Notes: generated by a model not told the origin, from the letters alone. Counted from the stretch's first letter, positions 1 through 9,877 are shown. The stretch: DNA of 38,966 nt from Pseudomonadota bacterium (GCA_021821365.1 JAKACN010000015.1:1-38966), one strand, 5' to 3'. Program-made: numbers and translations.

Positions 1-2169
1 GAGCGACGAATAACCGGTGCCGAAATCGTCCACAGCGAGGCGCAATCCCATCGCCTTCAACTCCGCCAGCAATCCGGCCGCCTGCGCCGGATCATCCATC
101 AGCGCAGTTTCGGTCAGTTCCAGTTCGAGGCAATCCGCCGGCAGGCCGCTGTCGCGCAGCGCGTCGCCGACCGTATCCAGCAGCTTGTTGCCGCGCAGCT
201 GGCGCGTCGACAGATTGACGGACACGCGTACCGGCCGCCCGCAGAGCCGACTCCACTGCTGCGCCTGCATGGTCGCACTGCGCAGCACCCAGGCGCCGAT
301 GTCGTCGATCAGCCCGCTTTCTTCCGCCAGCGGGATGAACTCGCTCGGCGGGATCTGCCCTGTCTCGGGATGGTGCCAGCGCAGCAAGGCTTCGAATGCA
401 AGGATTTCGCCGGTCGCCAGCCGCACGCGCGGCTGGTAGTAGACCTCGAACTCGTTGCGCTCCAGTGCGTGGCGCAAGGCGGCCTGCATCCTCAGGCGCG
501 AACGCGAGGCCGCGCCCATTTCCGGCGCGTACAGGCACCATGTGTTGCCGCCCGACGCCTTGGCGCGGTAGAGCGCGGTATCGGCGTTCTGCAGCAGAAT
601 GTCGCTGTTGTCGCCGTCGCGCGGATACAGCGCCACGCCGACCGATGCGCCGGCCCGCACTTCATGCCCGGCGATCGTCATCGGGCGGTCGACTTCCGCG
701 CACAGCTTTTCCGCCAGACGCACGGCGGAGCGTTCTCCGTACTTGCATTCGGCCAGCACCACGAACTCGTCGCCGCCGAGACGCGCCACGGTATCGCCCG
801 GGCGCACCAGTTGCCGCAGGCGGGTGGCGATTTCCTTCAGCAGCAGGTCGCCGGCCGCATGACCGAGCGAGTCGTTGACTTCCTTGAAGTCGTCGAGATC
901 GATGAACAGCACCGCCTGGCAGATGGTCGATTGCGGATCGTCCAGGCGCTCCTTCAGGCGCTCCTGCAAGCGGGCGCGGTTGGGCAGCCCGGTCAGCACG
1001 TCGCAGGTCGCGAGCCGCTCCAGCGCCTGCGCCGTGCGCACTTCGCGCGTGACGTCGCGGCTCACGCCGCGATAGCCGATGAATTCGCCGTTCTCGTAGA
1101 TCGGCTCGCCCGACACCCGCAGGTAGCGCACCGTGCCCGGATCGGCCTCCATCTCCACGGGATAGAGCACGTCGAAAAAAGGTTTGCGCGCCGCGATGCA
1201 TTCCAGCAGCGTCACCAGGCCCGGCTCGTTCGGATTCCTGACATGCGATTCGATCCGGGTGCCGATCAGCTGCCCGGGCGGCACACCCGTCCGGTTCAGC
1301 ACGCCGTCGGAAAAGACGGTGAAGCGGCGCTGCGCATCGATCTCCCAGTACCAGTCCGAAGACAGGTTGGTCAGGCTGCGGAAGCGCTCTTCCCTGCGAC
1401 GCAGTTCGCGCTCGGCCTCCAGTTGCGTGGTGATGTCGCGCGCGACGGAGACAATGCCCAGCTTGGCGCCGGTTTCCGGATCGCGGATCGTACGGGTAGT
1501 CGCGCCCAGCCAGACCCAGGTGCCGTTCTTGTGACGGAAACGGATGTTGACCAGCCCGCGCCGCTGTTCGGGCGTGCGCCTCGCATCTTCGGCCAGGTCG
1601 TCGGGATGGATGTAGTCATACAGCGGCGTGCCGACCAGCTCGTGCGGCTCATAACCGAGCGTGTCCTTGTGGGAGGGCGAAACATACACATAGATGTTGT
1701 TCGCATCGCTGTGCGAGATGAGATCGCGCGCGTGCTCCGTCATCAAGCGGTGTTCCAGTTCCCTGCGCGTGAGCCGGTCGCTGGCGTCATGACTGTCCGA
1801 GACATCGACCAGCGTGCCGACGTAGCCGGCGACGCTGCCATCCTCTGCAAGACGCGGCGCCGCGGTTTCCTTGATCCAGCGCGGCGAGCCGTCACTGCGC
1901 AGCACGCGGTATCTGACCTGGTACTCGCGCCCGTTGCGTCGCGCCTCGCGGATCGCCTGGAGTGCCGGTGCGGCGTCGTCGGGATGCATGAAGCTCGCCC
2001 AGTCGTTCAGGTTGATCCGTCCGGGGCTGTCCAGGCCTCGCATGGCTTCCGGACTCAACCAGGTACAACGGCCGTCAGGGCCGGCCTCCCACACGATCAT
2101 CGGTGCCGCATCGACGAGACGACGCACCGGATCCTGCATGTGGCAGGTACTGGACGGACTGGCACTCAT
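1..2169 (-). CDS. PAS-PAS-PAS-GGDEF-EAL cyclic-di-GMP signalling protein (3' end outside window)
   Basis: Sensor that probably makes and/or breaks down cyclic-di-GMP. The frame is open from ATG at 2169 to the window edge (723 residues), so the end of the EAL domain is missing. Three PAS-type segments lie at about residues 15-140, 150-265 and 270-390; the recurrent HPDD, RDIT and RDVT junctions are typical of PAS/PAC. The GGDEF domain follows: an intact GGDEF motif at 465-469 and an RPGD inhibitory I-site exactly five residues before it. The EAL domain has FEALLRW (EAL at 593-595), NLS, ELTE and DDFGTGYSSL at the window edge. Both active sites look intact, so the net activity cannot be called from sequence. 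No membrane segment is seen, which suggests a cytosolic sensor. It is divergent from the chemotaxis receptor gene on its right. Confidence 0.93.
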   Translation of the reverse strand, partial: MSASPSSTCHMQDPVRRLVDAAPMIVWEAGPDGRCTWLSPEAMRGLDSPGRINLNDWASFMHPDDAAPALQAIREARRNGREYQVRYRVLRSDGSPRWIKETAAPRLAEDGSVAGYVGTLVDVSDSHDASDRLTRRELEHRLMTEHARDLISHSDANNIYVYVSPSHKDTLGYEPHELVGTPLYDYIHPDDLAEDARRTPEQRRGLVNIRFRHKNGTWVWLGATTRTIRDPETGAKLGIVSVARDITTQLEAERELRRREERFRSLTNLSSDWYWEIDAQRRFTVFSDGVLNRTGVPPGQLIGTRIESHVRNPNEPGLVTLLECIAARKPFFDVLYPVEMEADPGTVRYLRVSGEPIYENGEFIGYRGVSRDVTREVRTAQALERLATCDVLTGLPNRARLQERLKERLDDPQSTICQAVLFIDLDDFKEVNDSLGHAAGDLLLKEIATRLRQLVRPGDTVARLGGDEFVVLAECKYGERSAVRLAEKLCAEVDRPMTIAGHEVRAGASVGVALYPRDGDNSDILLQNADTALYRAKASGGNTWCLYAPEMGAASRSRLRMQAALRHALERNEFEVYYQPRVRLATGEILAFEALLRWHHPETGQIPPSEFIPLAEESGLIDDIGAWVLRSATMQAQQWSRLCGRPVRVSVNLSTRQLRGNKLLDTVGDALRDSGLPADCLELELTETALMDDPAQAAGLLAELKAMGLRLAVDDFGTGYSSL

Positions 2170-2337
2170 GACAATCTTCAAGGCTTCTTGCGGCCGCGCG
2201 GCTGCAGTTGAGGGGAAATGAATTTCTAGTATGCAACAAGTCGGACGATACGTTTTCGCGTTCGCATGGGTGTTCAGTATGACATTGGCGCGCCCAGCTT
2301 TGCTTTCTAACGCATCACTATTTAGTTATACTCTAAG

Positions 2338-2357
2338 ATATTACCTTAAGGAAATAT
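2338..2357. promoter_or_regulatory. 20-bp near-perfect palindrome in the receptor gene leader
   Basis: ATATTACCTTAAGGAAATAT reads the same on both strands except for one symmetric pair (18/20). It sits about 70 bp before the chemoreceptor start, just after a possible -10 (TATACT, 2327-2332). The position fits an operator or a short leader hairpin. No binding protein can be assigned. Confidence 0.4.
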
Positions 2358-2428
2358 TTAACCCACGACCGATCTTGCCTGCAAACCAGGATCGCCACCG
2401 ATTATCGCCTCTTCCAAGGAACCTGCAC

Positions 2429-4087
2429 ATGAAGTTTTCCGACCTGAAGATCAGTACACGCCTGGCATTCGGCTTCGGCCTGGTGATCCTGCTGATGCTC
2501 ACGATCACGGCGGTCGGCATTATCCGCCTGGACAGCAACAACGACATCACCGACAAGATCGTCAACGACCGTTACGCCAAGGCCGCCCTGAGCGTCAATC
2601 TGCGCACCTCGGTCGATGCCGGGGCGCGCCACCTGCGCAACGCCCTGCTGGTGTCGGACCCGGAGGATAGCAGGAAGTATCTCGCGACGCTGACCGCCTC
2701 GATGCAGGCCAGCCGCAATACCATCGCCGCACTCGAAAAGGTGATCGTCACCGAAAGAGGCAAGGCAATCCTCAAGGACCTCGCCGCCGCGCGCAGTGCC
2801 TATGCGCCGGCCCGCGACCGCGCCGTCGCCCTGCTCAAGGAAGGCAGCCGGGAAGCGGCCGTCGCCCACCTCATGACGCAGGTCATCCCGTTGCAGGAGA
2901 CCTACTCGGAAGCCATCGCAAAGATGATTCGCTTCCAGGAAGAACAAATGACGAATGACGGCAAACAGGCCGCAAGCGAAGGCAGGATGGCCATCATCAT
3001 CATGGCTGCGCTGTTGGCGGCGGCCGGCCTGCTTGCCGTCATCGCCGGCCTGCTCGTCGCGCGCTCCATCACCGTGCCCGTTGCACAGGCCGTCACACTG
3101 GCCGAAGCCGTCGCCGAGGGCGACCTCACGCGCGACATCAACGTGACCAGCAAGGACGAAATCGGCAAGCTGCTGGCCGCCCTCAAGCACATGAACGATA
3201 ACCTGGCGCGCATCGTGTCGCAGGTGCGTTCGGGAACGGAAACCATCGCGGCGGCTTCCGGCCAGATCGCCACCGGCAATCAGGACCTGTCCTCGCGCAC
3301 CGAGGAACAAGCGAGTTCGCTGGAAGAAACCGCCTCGTCGATGGAAGAGCTCACCTCCACCGTCCGCCAGAACGCCGAGAACGCGCTGCAGGCCAACCAG
3401 CTGTCGATCTCGGCGTCCGGAATCGCCGGCAAGGGCGGCGCCGTGGTCAGCCGGGTGGTCGATACCATGGCATCGATCAATACCTCCTCCAGGAAGATCG
3501 TCGACATTATCGGCGTGATCGACGGCATTGCCTTCCAGACCAACATCCTCGCGCTCAATGCGGCCGTCGAAGCGGCGCGCGCGGGTGAGCAGGGGCGCGG
3601 ATTCGCGGTGGTCGCGGCCGAAGTGCGCAGCCTTGCGCAGCGTTCGGCGGCGGCCGCGAAGGAAATCAAGGAGCTGATCAACGACTCGGTGGAAAAGGTG
3701 GACGACGGCACCCGGCTGGTGGGCGAAGCCGGCGCGACGATGGAAGAAATCGTGACCAGCGTGAAACGGGTGACCGACATCATGGGCGAAATCACCGCCG
3801 CCACCCGGGAACAGACGGCGGGTATCGAGCAGATCAACCAGGCCATCAGCCAGATGGACCAGGCGACGCAGCAGAATGCATCGCTGGTGGAAGAAGCGGC
3901 GGCGGCCTCCGAAGCGCTGCAGGAGCAGGCTGCCGCGCTCGCGGAAGCGGTCAACGTGTTTCGCCTCGACCATGCGCGGCACGCGGCGCTTGCCGGCAGT
4001 TCGCGGGCAATCGGGCACGCCGGCGCGCAACGCATGGCGATCGCGGCAGAGCCGCGCGGCATGCTTCAACTGGTACGCGCCGAGTGA
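2429..4087 (+). CDS. Methyl-accepting chemotaxis protein (transmembrane receptor)
   Basis: Chemoreceptor that signals through CheA/CheW. I place the start at ATG 2429 (552 aa): AAGGAA lies just upstream and translation begins [11 protein letters not shown] directly before the first membrane helix, although the frame is open further up. Layout: TM1 about 12-33, a four-helix-bundle type periplasmic sensor domain about 35-185, TM2 about 188-211, HAMP about 213-265, then the cytoplasmic signalling coiled coil. The conserved hairpin tip ([20 protein letters not shown] and following) is at about 366-395. There is no C-terminal NWETF-like pentapeptide for CheR/CheB docking. It stands alone, divergent from the cyclic-di-GMP protein, so its ligand is unknown. 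Confidence 0.93.
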   Translation: MKFSDLKISTRLAFGFGLVILLMLTITAVGIIRLDSNNDITDKIVNDRYAKAALSVNLRTSVDAGARHLRNALLVSDPEDSRKYLATLTASMQASRNTIAALEKVIVTERGKAILKDLAAARSAYAPARDRAVALLKEGSREAAVAHLMTQVIPLQETYSEAIAKMIRFQEEQMTNDGKQAASEGRMAIIIMAALLAAAGLLAVIAGLLVARSITVPVAQAVTLAEAVAEGDLTRDINVTSKDEIGKLLAALKHMNDNLARIVSQVRSGTETIAAASGQIATGNQDLSSRTEEQASSLEETASSMEELTSTVRQNAENALQANQLSISASGIAGKGGAVVSRVVDTMASINTSSRKIVDIIGVIDGIAFQTNILALNAAVEAARAGEQGRGFAVVAAEVRSLAQRSAAAAKEIKELINDSVEKVDDGTRLVGEAGATMEEIVTSVKRVTDIMGEITAATREQTAGIEQINQAISQMDQATQQNASLVEEAAAASEALQEQAAALAEAVNVFRLDHARHAALAGSSRAIGHAGAQRMAIAAEPRGMLQLVRAE

Positions 4088-4121
4088 GTGCGGCGGCGGG
4101 CGCTTACTGCACTTATTGACC

Positions 4122-4691
4122 TTATTGCGACAGGTCGGGCAGGCGCGCCGCCGTGGAGGGCGGCACTTCCGTGCGCGCCCCATTCATCACCATCGACAAC
4201 AGCGTGTAGTAGCCGTTGATGCCGAGCAGGTCCACCGCACCTTGCTCGCCGAAGCGCGCCACCGCCGCGTCCCACGTTGCATCCGACACCCCGCGGTTGC
4301 GGTGCAGCTCGATGCAGAAATCATGCACCAGCGACTCCTCGTCGCTCATCGACGCCGGACGCCGTCCCTCGGCGATCGCCTGGATCGTGTCGGGCGCAAT
4401 GCCTTCACGCCCGGCGATCGGCGCATGGATCGCCCATTCGACCTGTTGCGACCACTGGCGCGCGGTGACGAGGATCGCCAGCTCCGACAGGCGCAGGCCG
4501 ATCGCACTGCGGTAACGCAGGTATTCGCCCATGCGCCCCGCGTGCGTCATCAGCTCGGGGCTGCGCAGCAGCGGCACGAAGGGCGAGATCAATCCGCCGC
4601 GCGGGCCGTCGATGATCTCGCGCGCATGTTCGCGTTGCGCATCGGTCCATTCGCTCTCGGGAACGGGCGGCAAACGATCGCGACGCATCAT
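4122..4691 (-). CDS. Carboxymuconolactone decarboxylase-family (AhpD-like fold) protein
   Basis: Predicted 189-aa soluble protein. The central part (about residues 35-110: a PELMTHAGRMGEYLRYRSAI stretch, then LRLSELAILVTARQW) is typical of the CMD fold, where ExxIL and a following histidine region line the active site. It has no CxxC pair in the usual AhpD position, which argues against a peroxidase-reductase role and for a decarboxylase-like or unknown role. The start overlaps the aminotransferase stop by 4 nt (ATGA), so the two are translationally coupled. It is the last gene of a TRAP-transport and transamination operon and probably acts on the keto-acid product or a related intermediate. 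That is inference; the substrate is not visible. Confidence 0.8.
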   Translation of the reverse strand: MMRRDRLPPVPESEWTDAQREHAREIIDGPRGGLISPFVPLLRSPELMTHAGRMGEYLRYRSAIGLRLSELAILVTARQWSQQVEWAIHAPIAGREGIAPDTIQAIAEGRRPASMSDEESLVHDFCIELHRNRGVSDATWDAAVARFGEQGAVDLLGINGYYTLLSMVMNGARTEVPPSTAARLPDLSQ

Positions 4692-6028
4692 GCGGCCTGC
4701 GCGACTTCGGCGACGGCGGCGTCGATGGCCAGCCCGAGGCGTTCCACGACCTGATCCAGCTCCGCTTCGCCGATGATGAAGGGCGGCGCCAGCAGCACGT
4801 GGTCGCCGAGGCGGCCGTCAATGGTGCCGCCCATCGGATAGACCATCAGGCCGTTCTGCATCGCCTTCGCCTTGATGCGCGCATGCAGCTTCAGGTCCGG
4901 ATCGAAGGCCGTCTTGCTGTCGCGGTCGCTCACCAGCTCGATGCCCATGAACAGGCCGCGCCCGCGGATGTCGCCGACATGCGGGTGTCCATCGAAGCGC
5001 GCATGCAGCGCCTTGCGCAGATAGTCGCCGCGCGCGCGCACCTGCGGCAGCAACCGGTCGCGCTGGATCACCTGCTGCACTGCAAGTGCCGCGGCCGCCG
5101 CGGTCGAATGGCCGATGTAGGTGTGGCCGTGCTGGAACAATCCGCTGCCGCTGCGCAGCGGATCGATCAATGTGCCACGCGCCAGCACCGCGCCGATCGG
5201 CTGGTAGCCGCCGCCCAGCCCCTTGGCGACGGTGACGATGTCCGGTACCACGCCTTCCTGTTCCACGGCGTACAGCGTGCCGGTGCGGCCCATGCCGCAC
5301 ATCACCTCGTCGGCGATGTAAAGAATGCCGTAGCGGTCACACAGGGCGCGCACGCCCTTGATGTAGCCCGGCGTCGGCGGTACCGCGCCGGCGGTGGCGC
5401 CGACCACGGTCTCCGCGACAAAGGCGATCACGCGATCCGGCCCGATGCGCTGGAACTCGGCGTCGAGTTCGGCCAGCAGGCGGCGGGTGTAGGCATCCTG
5501 GCTTTCGTCGCTGCCGCGGTCGCGGTATTCATAGCAGGGCGACACGCGGCCCACGTCGATCAGCAGCGGCGCGAACTGGCGGCGGCGCCATTCGTTGCCG
5601 CCGACCGCGAGCGCGCCGAGCGTGTTGCCGTGATAGCTCTGGCGGCGCGCGACGAACATGGTGCGCTGCGGCTGTCCGATCTCGACGAAATACTGGCGCG
5701 CGAGTTTCAATGCGGTTTCGATCGCTTCCGATCCGCCCGACACGAAATACACTTGGTCGAGCCCTTCGGGCGAGTGCTGCACGAGATGGTCGGCCAGCGC
5801 CTCGGATACCTCGCTGGTGAAGAAGCTGGTATGCGCATAGGCGAGCGTGTCGATCTGCTTGTGCATGGCGGCCAGCACGTCAGGATGCGCATGCCCGAGG
5901 CAGGAGACGGCTGCGCCGCCGCAGGCATCGATGTAGCGTTTGCCTTGCCGGTCGATGATGTGGATGCCGCTGGCGCTGGCGGCGACCGGGGGCACCACGC
6001 GCAGTGAACGGTGAATGATATGGCTCAT
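4688..6028 (-). CDS. Class III (omega-) aminotransferase, PLP-dependent
   Basis: Cytosolic 446-aa enzyme that moves an amino group from an amine or omega-amino acid to a keto acid through pyridoxal phosphate. Visible features: an N-terminal substrate-side segment with GGAAVSCLGHAHP, the PLP-phosphate loop SGGSEAIETALKLAR (about 120), YHGNTLGALAVGG, the cofactor-binding aspartate in ILYIADEVMCGMGRTG, and the Schiff-base lysine K269 in VTVAKGLGGGYQPIGAV. The C-terminal domain is complete. Length and motifs fit the large aspartate-aminotransferase-fold class III group; substrate is not predictable. It lies 33 bp after the TRAP permease and overlaps the next gene by 4 nt, so it belongs to the uptake operon and probably starts breakdown of the imported compound. 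Confidence 0.92.
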   Translation of the reverse strand: MSHIIHRSLRVVPPVAASASGIHIIDRQGKRYIDACGGAAVSCLGHAHPDVLAAMHKQIDTLAYAHTSFFTSEVSEALADHLVQHSPEGLDQVYFVSGGSEAIETALKLARQYFVEIGQPQRTMFVARRQSYHGNTLGALAVGGNEWRRRQFAPLLIDVGRVSPCYEYRDRGSDESQDAYTRRLLAELDAEFQRIGPDRVIAFVAETVVGATAGAVPPTPGYIKGVRALCDRYGILYIADEVMCGMGRTGTLYAVEQEGVVPDIVTVAKGLGGGYQPIGAVLARGTLIDPLRSGSGLFQHGHTYIGHSTAAAAALAVQQVIQRDRLLPQVRARGDYLRKALHARFDGHPHVGDIRGRGLFMGIELVSDRDSKTAFDPDLKLHARIKAKAMQNGLMVYPMGGTIDGRLGDHVLLAPPFIIGEAELDQVVERLGLAIDAAVAEVAQAA

Positions 6029-6061
6029 GAATTAACTCAAGTTGAAGTCGTTGAAAGATCC

Positions 6062-8659
6062 TCAAGCCGATGCGGCGCGCGGAGCGGATGGCGCGCTGTC
6101 GGGCCGGGCACGCTGCAGCAGGTAGATCGCCAACAGCAGGAGCAGCGCAGGGATGTACAGCCACTCCTTGGCCGGACGTTCCGCTGCCGTTTCGATACCC
6201 GTGATCTTGAAGCCCTGTTCGAAGCCGGCCTTGTCCGCGCGGCTCTTCAGTCCGACGGCCATCACTTCGACATCTCCTCCGAGATTGGAAACCATCAAGC
6301 CCGATGCCGCGATGCGCTTGCGTGCATCGCCGTCATTGCCCAGCGGCAGCAGCACGGTCTTGTGCACCTCCTTGCCCTCGAGCGAGGTGCCCTCGATGCG
6401 CACGCGCAGGCTGCTGTCCGCAGGTGCCGTCTTCGCGAGCTCGAACAGTTTCGCCGGCGGCTGCACCTGGTACTTCTCGTAGAACTGGTCGAGCCAGAAA
6501 CCGGGGCGCAGCAATGTGAAGGTGACCAGCAGCAGCAGCGCCGATTCATACCAGCGGTTGCGGCGCACGAACCAGCCTTGCGTTGCAGCGGCGAACACGA
6601 GCATCGCGATGATGGCGCTCGCCACCACGATGACGAGATGCCACCACGACTCGATGCCGATCAGCAGCAGGTCGGTGTTGAAGATGAAGATGAAGGGCAG
6701 AATGCCGGTGCGGATGCTGTAGAAGAAGGCGGTCGCACCGGTCTTCAGGAAGTCCGCCTTGGCGACAGCGGAAGCGGCAAAGGCCGCCAGTCCCACCGGC
6801 GGTGTCACATCCGCCATCAGGCCGAAATAGAAGACGAACATGTGCGCGGCGACCAGCGGCACGACCAGGCCGGATTGCGAGCCAAGGTCGACGATCACCG
6901 GCGCCATCAGGGTCGAAACGATGATGTAGCTTGCGGTGGTCGGCATGCCCATGCCAAGGATCAGGCACACCGCTGCCACCAGCAGCAGCATCACGACCAG
7001 ATTGCCGGCGGAAATCAGCTCGACCAGCTCCGACATCACGAGGCCCAGACCGGTGACCGACACGGTGCCGACGATGATGCCGGCACTGGCCGTAGCGATA
7101 CCGATTGCGATCATGTTGCGCGCGCCGAGTTCGAGGCCGTGCACCAGGTCATGCCAGCCTTCGCGCATGCGCGAGAGCGGATTTTCCTGATGCCGGAACA
7201 ATGCCAGCAAGGGCTTCTGCGTCAGCAGGATCACGATCAGCGACACCGTGGCATAGAAGGCCGACAGACCCGGCGACAGTTCCTCGACCAGCAGCGACCA
7301 GACCAGCAGCACCACCGGCAACAGGTAATGCAGGCCGGCGAGCACCGTCTCCTTCACTGGCGGCAGCGTGAGCATCGGCGCATTCGGATCGTCGATTTCC
7401 AGGTCCGGCTGCTTCGACACGCCCCACAGGATGCCAAGATAGGCGGCCACGATCGCCGGCACGATCACCCAGATCGCACCAGCGCCAAGCAGGCCCTTGA
7501 TCCAGCCCAGGCCGTAGTACACGGCATTGGCCAGCAGGATGGTGCCCGCAATCGTCATGCCAAAACCGGCCAGGCGGCCGAGCGTGGTCGCGCCGGGCGC
7601 GCGCGGCAAACCCTGGATGCCGAGCTTGAGCGCTTCGAGGTGGCTGATGTAGAACAGCGCGATGTAGGAAATCGCTGCCGGCAGCGCCGCGTTGCGGCAG
7701 ATTTCAGCGTAAGGAACGCCGACATACTCCGCCATCAGGAAGGCGGCCGCGCCCATCACCGGCGGCATGATCTGGCCGTCGACGCCGGCGGCGGTTTCGA
7801 TGGCGCCGGCCTTGTGCGCCGGATAGCCGACGCGCTTCATCAGCGGAATGGTGAAGGTGCCGCAGGTCACGACGTTGGCCACGGATGAGCCGGAGATCAT
7901 CCCCATCATGCCCGAGGAAACCACCGCCGCCTTGGCGGGGCCGCCACGCAGGTGGCCGAGCAGCGAGTAGGCCACCTTGATGAAATAGCTTCCGGCGCCC
8001 GCCTTCTCCAGCAAACCGCCGAACAGCACGAACAGGAAGATGTAGCTGGACGACACGCCCAGCGCGACGCCGAACACGCCCTCGCTCGACAGCCAGTAAT
8101 GCGATACCGCCTTGCTCAGCGACACGCCCTTGTGCGCGAGGACATCCGGCATGTAGGGGCCGGCAAATGCGAACGCCAGCATCAGGCTGGCAATGATGGC
8201 CATCGGCGGCCCGACCACGCGGCGCGTGGCTTCCAGCAGCAGCAGCATGCCGAGGACGGCAACGATCATGTCCTGCATGATCGGCTGGCCGGGACGGTCT
8301 GCCAGGTCGCGATAGAACAGGAACAGGTAGGCAGCGCAGAATGCGGCGACGGCGGCGAGGATCCAGTCCAGCGCGGGAATCCTGCTGCGCGGCGATGCCC
8401 TGCGAAACGGATAGGCGGTATAAGCCAGGAACAGCGCGAATGCCAGATGCAGCGCGCGCATTTCGGTGTCGTTCAGCACGAAGATACGCAACGCGAAGGG
8501 CAAGGGCGAGGCGTACCAGAGTTGCAGCAGCGACCAGGCGATGCAGGCGACGAACAGGACCGTCTTGGCGATACCGGTAGGTTTGCGCCCACCCATGTCA
8601 GCTTCTTGTACAAGCTGCTGGAGATCGACGTTGGCGGGGGAAGATGGAGTGGTGGTCAT
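6062..8659 (-). CDS. TRAP transporter fused permease (DctQM-type, DUF3394 C-terminus)
   Basis: Inner-membrane 865-aa permease of the TAXI-type TRAP family, driven by an ion gradient. The N-terminal region (about 30-200) has the small-subunit helices. The large-subunit block (about 130-660) has many hydrophobic helices and the typical GMMGMISGSSVANVVTCGTF and GMGMPTTASYIIVSTLMAP stretches. The last 180 residues form a DUF3394-type soluble region followed by a final membrane helix. It lies 134 bp after the binding-protein gene and 33 bp before the aminotransferase. TAXI permeases often take up C4-dicarboxylates, glutamate/glutamine or organic amines; the aminotransferase next door favours a nitrogen-containing substrate, which is inference. 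Confidence 0.94.
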   Translation of the reverse strand: MTTTPSSPANVDLQQLVQEADMGGRKPTGIAKTVLFVACIAWSLLQLWYASPLPFALRIFVLNDTEMRALHLAFALFLAYTAYPFRRASPRSRIPALDWILAAVAAFCAAYLFLFYRDLADRPGQPIMQDMIVAVLGMLLLLEATRRVVGPPMAIIASLMLAFAFAGPYMPDVLAHKGVSLSKAVSHYWLSSEGVFGVALGVSSSYIFLFVLFGGLLEKAGAGSYFIKVAYSLLGHLRGGPAKAAVVSSGMMGMISGSSVANVVTCGTFTIPLMKRVGYPAHKAGAIETAAGVDGQIMPPVMGAAAFLMAEYVGVPYAEICRNAALPAAISYIALFYISHLEALKLGIQGLPRAPGATTLGRLAGFGMTIAGTILLANAVYYGLGWIKGLLGAGAIWVIVPAIVAAYLGILWGVSKQPDLEIDDPNAPMLTLPPVKETVLAGLHYLLPVVLLVWSLLVEELSPGLSAFYATVSLIVILLTQKPLLALFRHQENPLSRMREGWHDLVHGLELGARNMIAIGIATASAGIIVGTVSVTGLGLVMSELVELISAGNLVVMLLLVAAVCLILGMGMPTTASYIIVSTLMAPVIVDLGSQSGLVVPLVAAHMFVFYFGLMADVTPPVGLAAFAASAVAKADFLKTGATAFFYSIRTGILPFIFIFNTDLLLIGIESWWHLVIVVASAIIAMLVFAAATQGWFVRRNRWYESALLLLVTFTLLRPGFWLDQFYEKYQVQPPAKLFELAKTAPADSSLRVRIEGTSLEGKEVHKTVLLPLGNDGDARKRIAASGLMVSNLGGDVEVMAVGLKSRADKAGFEQGFKITGIETAAERPAKEWLYIPALLLLLAIYLLQRARPDSAPSAPRAASA

Positions 8660-8793
8660 CTGAACCTCAATGAAGCGGCATGGAAATCGAACGCACGAAG
8701 CCTGCCGGTGCGCGCGCGGAAGCGCGCCCGGAAAGACGCGCCAGGGCAGGTGTCAGCACACGTGCCCCGGCATGCGAAACAAATTGCGTTCTC

Positions 8794-9762
8794 TTACTTG
8801 ATCCAGCCCTTTTCGCGATAGTAGCGGGCGGCGCCTTCATGCAGCGGCGCGCTCAGGCCATCCGTCACCATGTGCTTGGGGTCAAGGTTGGCGAAGGCGG
8901 GATGCAGCTTCTTGAATTCGTCGAAGTTCTCGAAGACGGCCTTGGTGATGTTATAGACGACGTCGGCCGGAACCTTGCTGGAGGTGATCATCGTTGCCAG
9001 CACGCCGTAGGTCTTGGTCGGCTGCGGATTGTTCGCATACATGCCGCCGGGAATGGTGGCATAGGCGTAATACGGATACTTCTTCACGAGCGCGTCCACG
9101 CCCGGGCCGGTAATGGAAACCAGCTTGGCACCGCAGGCCGTGGTCGGGTCCTGGATGTTGGCGGACGGATGGCCGACGCTGTAGAAGAAGCCATCGATCT
9201 TGTTGTCGCACAGCGCTGCGCCATGTTCGTCGGCCTTCAGTTCCGAAGCGAGCGACAGGTCGGAGAGCTTCATGCCTACCGCGGAGAGCAATTCCTCAAT
9301 CGCCGCGCGTTGGCCCGAACCCGGGTTGCCGACGTTCAGGCGCTTGCCCTTGAAGTCGGTGATGTTCTTCACGTTGGCGTCAGGACGCGCCACCAGGGTG
9401 AACGGCTCGGGATGAAGCGAGAACACCGTGCGCATCTCGGGAAAGGCATCCTTGAACGGAGCTTCGCCCTTGTAGCCCTTGTATTGCACGTCGGATTGCG
9501 ATACGCCAAAGTCCAACTCGCCCGCCTTCACGGCGTTGACGTTGTAGGCCGAACCGCCGGTCGATTCCACCGAGCAGCGCAGGCCGGTCTTCGCGCGATC
9601 CTTGTTCACCAGGCGACAGATCGCCCCGCCGGCGGCGTAATAGACGCCGGTGACGCCGCCGGTGCCGATGGTAATGAATTTCTGCTGTGCCAGGGCAGCG
9701 GGGCTGGGAATGAGGATTGCGGCAGCAAGGGCGGCTGCGATGGGAGCGATTGCGATGCGCAT
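8794..9762 (-). CDS. TAXI-family TRAP transporter solute-binding protein
   Basis: Periplasmic receptor for the TRAP permease downstream. The start at 9762 (322 aa) is preceded by GGAGAC at good spacing; an in-frame ATG four codons upstream has no such site. A Sec signal peptide is evident (MRIAIAPI, an alanine-rich core, ALA-QQ cleavage near residue 24). Family marks: [20 protein letters not shown] directly after the signal, then [20 protein letters not shown], and a central [18 protein letters not shown]. It is the first gene of the operon and sits directly behind a good sigma-70 promoter flanked by palindromic sites. Substrate unknown. Confidence 0.95.
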   Translation of the reverse strand: MRIAIAPIAAALAAAILIPSPAALAQQKFITIGTGGVTGVYYAAGGAICRLVNKDRAKTGLRCSVESTGGSAYNVNAVKAGELDFGVSQSDVQYKGYKGEAPFKDAFPEMRTVFSLHPEPFTLVARPDANVKNITDFKGKRLNVGNPGSGQRAAIEELLSAVGMKLSDLSLASELKADEHGAALCDNKIDGFFYSVGHPSANIQDPTTACGAKLVSITGPGVDALVKKYPYYAYATIPGGMYANNPQPTKTYGVLATMITSSKVPADVVYNITKAVFENFDEFKKLHPAFANLDPKHMVTDGLSAPLHEGAARYYREKGWIK

Positions 9763-9826
9763 GCTTGTCTCCAATGGGATTGATGAATGAACCGAAGGTC
9801 CGTCGTGCGTAACCGGTCATGAAAAC

Positions 9827-9847
9827 TTCGACCTCTTTCAGGTCGAA
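9827..9847 (-). other. Perfect 8-bp stem hairpin in the operon leader
   Basis: TTCGACCT, a 5-nt loop and AGGTCGAA form a perfect hairpin. It lies downstream of the predicted promoter and before the binding-protein start, inside the untranslated leader. On the minus strand it is followed only by GTTTTC, so it could be a weak terminator, an attenuator or a stabilising leader hairpin. Confidence 0.45.
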
Positions 9848-9854
9848 TGTTTCC

Positions 9855-9868
9855 GCAACAACTGTTGC
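9855..9868. promoter_or_regulatory. Downstream operator-like palindrome of the TRAP operon
   Basis: GCAACAACTGTTGC has 6-bp inverted arms around a 2-bp centre. It lies just downstream of the predicted -10, around the expected transcription start, where bound protein would block RNA polymerase. It shares its core with the site at 9914-9927 (centres 59 bp apart) and with one in front of the regulator gene. The RpiR-type regulator is the likely ligand (inference). Confidence 0.6.
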
Positions 9869-9877
9869 AGATCTCCG

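Noticed and set aside
370-2211. Long plus-strand open frame (613 aa)
   Set aside because: It is the antisense shadow of the PAS-GGDEF-EAL gene, whose minus-strand frame shows intact family motifs.
4799-6007. Plus-strand open frame over the aminotransferase
   Set aside because: Shadow frame of high-GC coding DNA; composition biased to Ala, Arg, His and Gln, with no motif.
6011-7888. Plus-strand open frame of 625 aa, rich in His, Gln and Arg
   Set aside because: Antisense of the TRAP permease; the composition is typical of a reversed hydrophobic gene.
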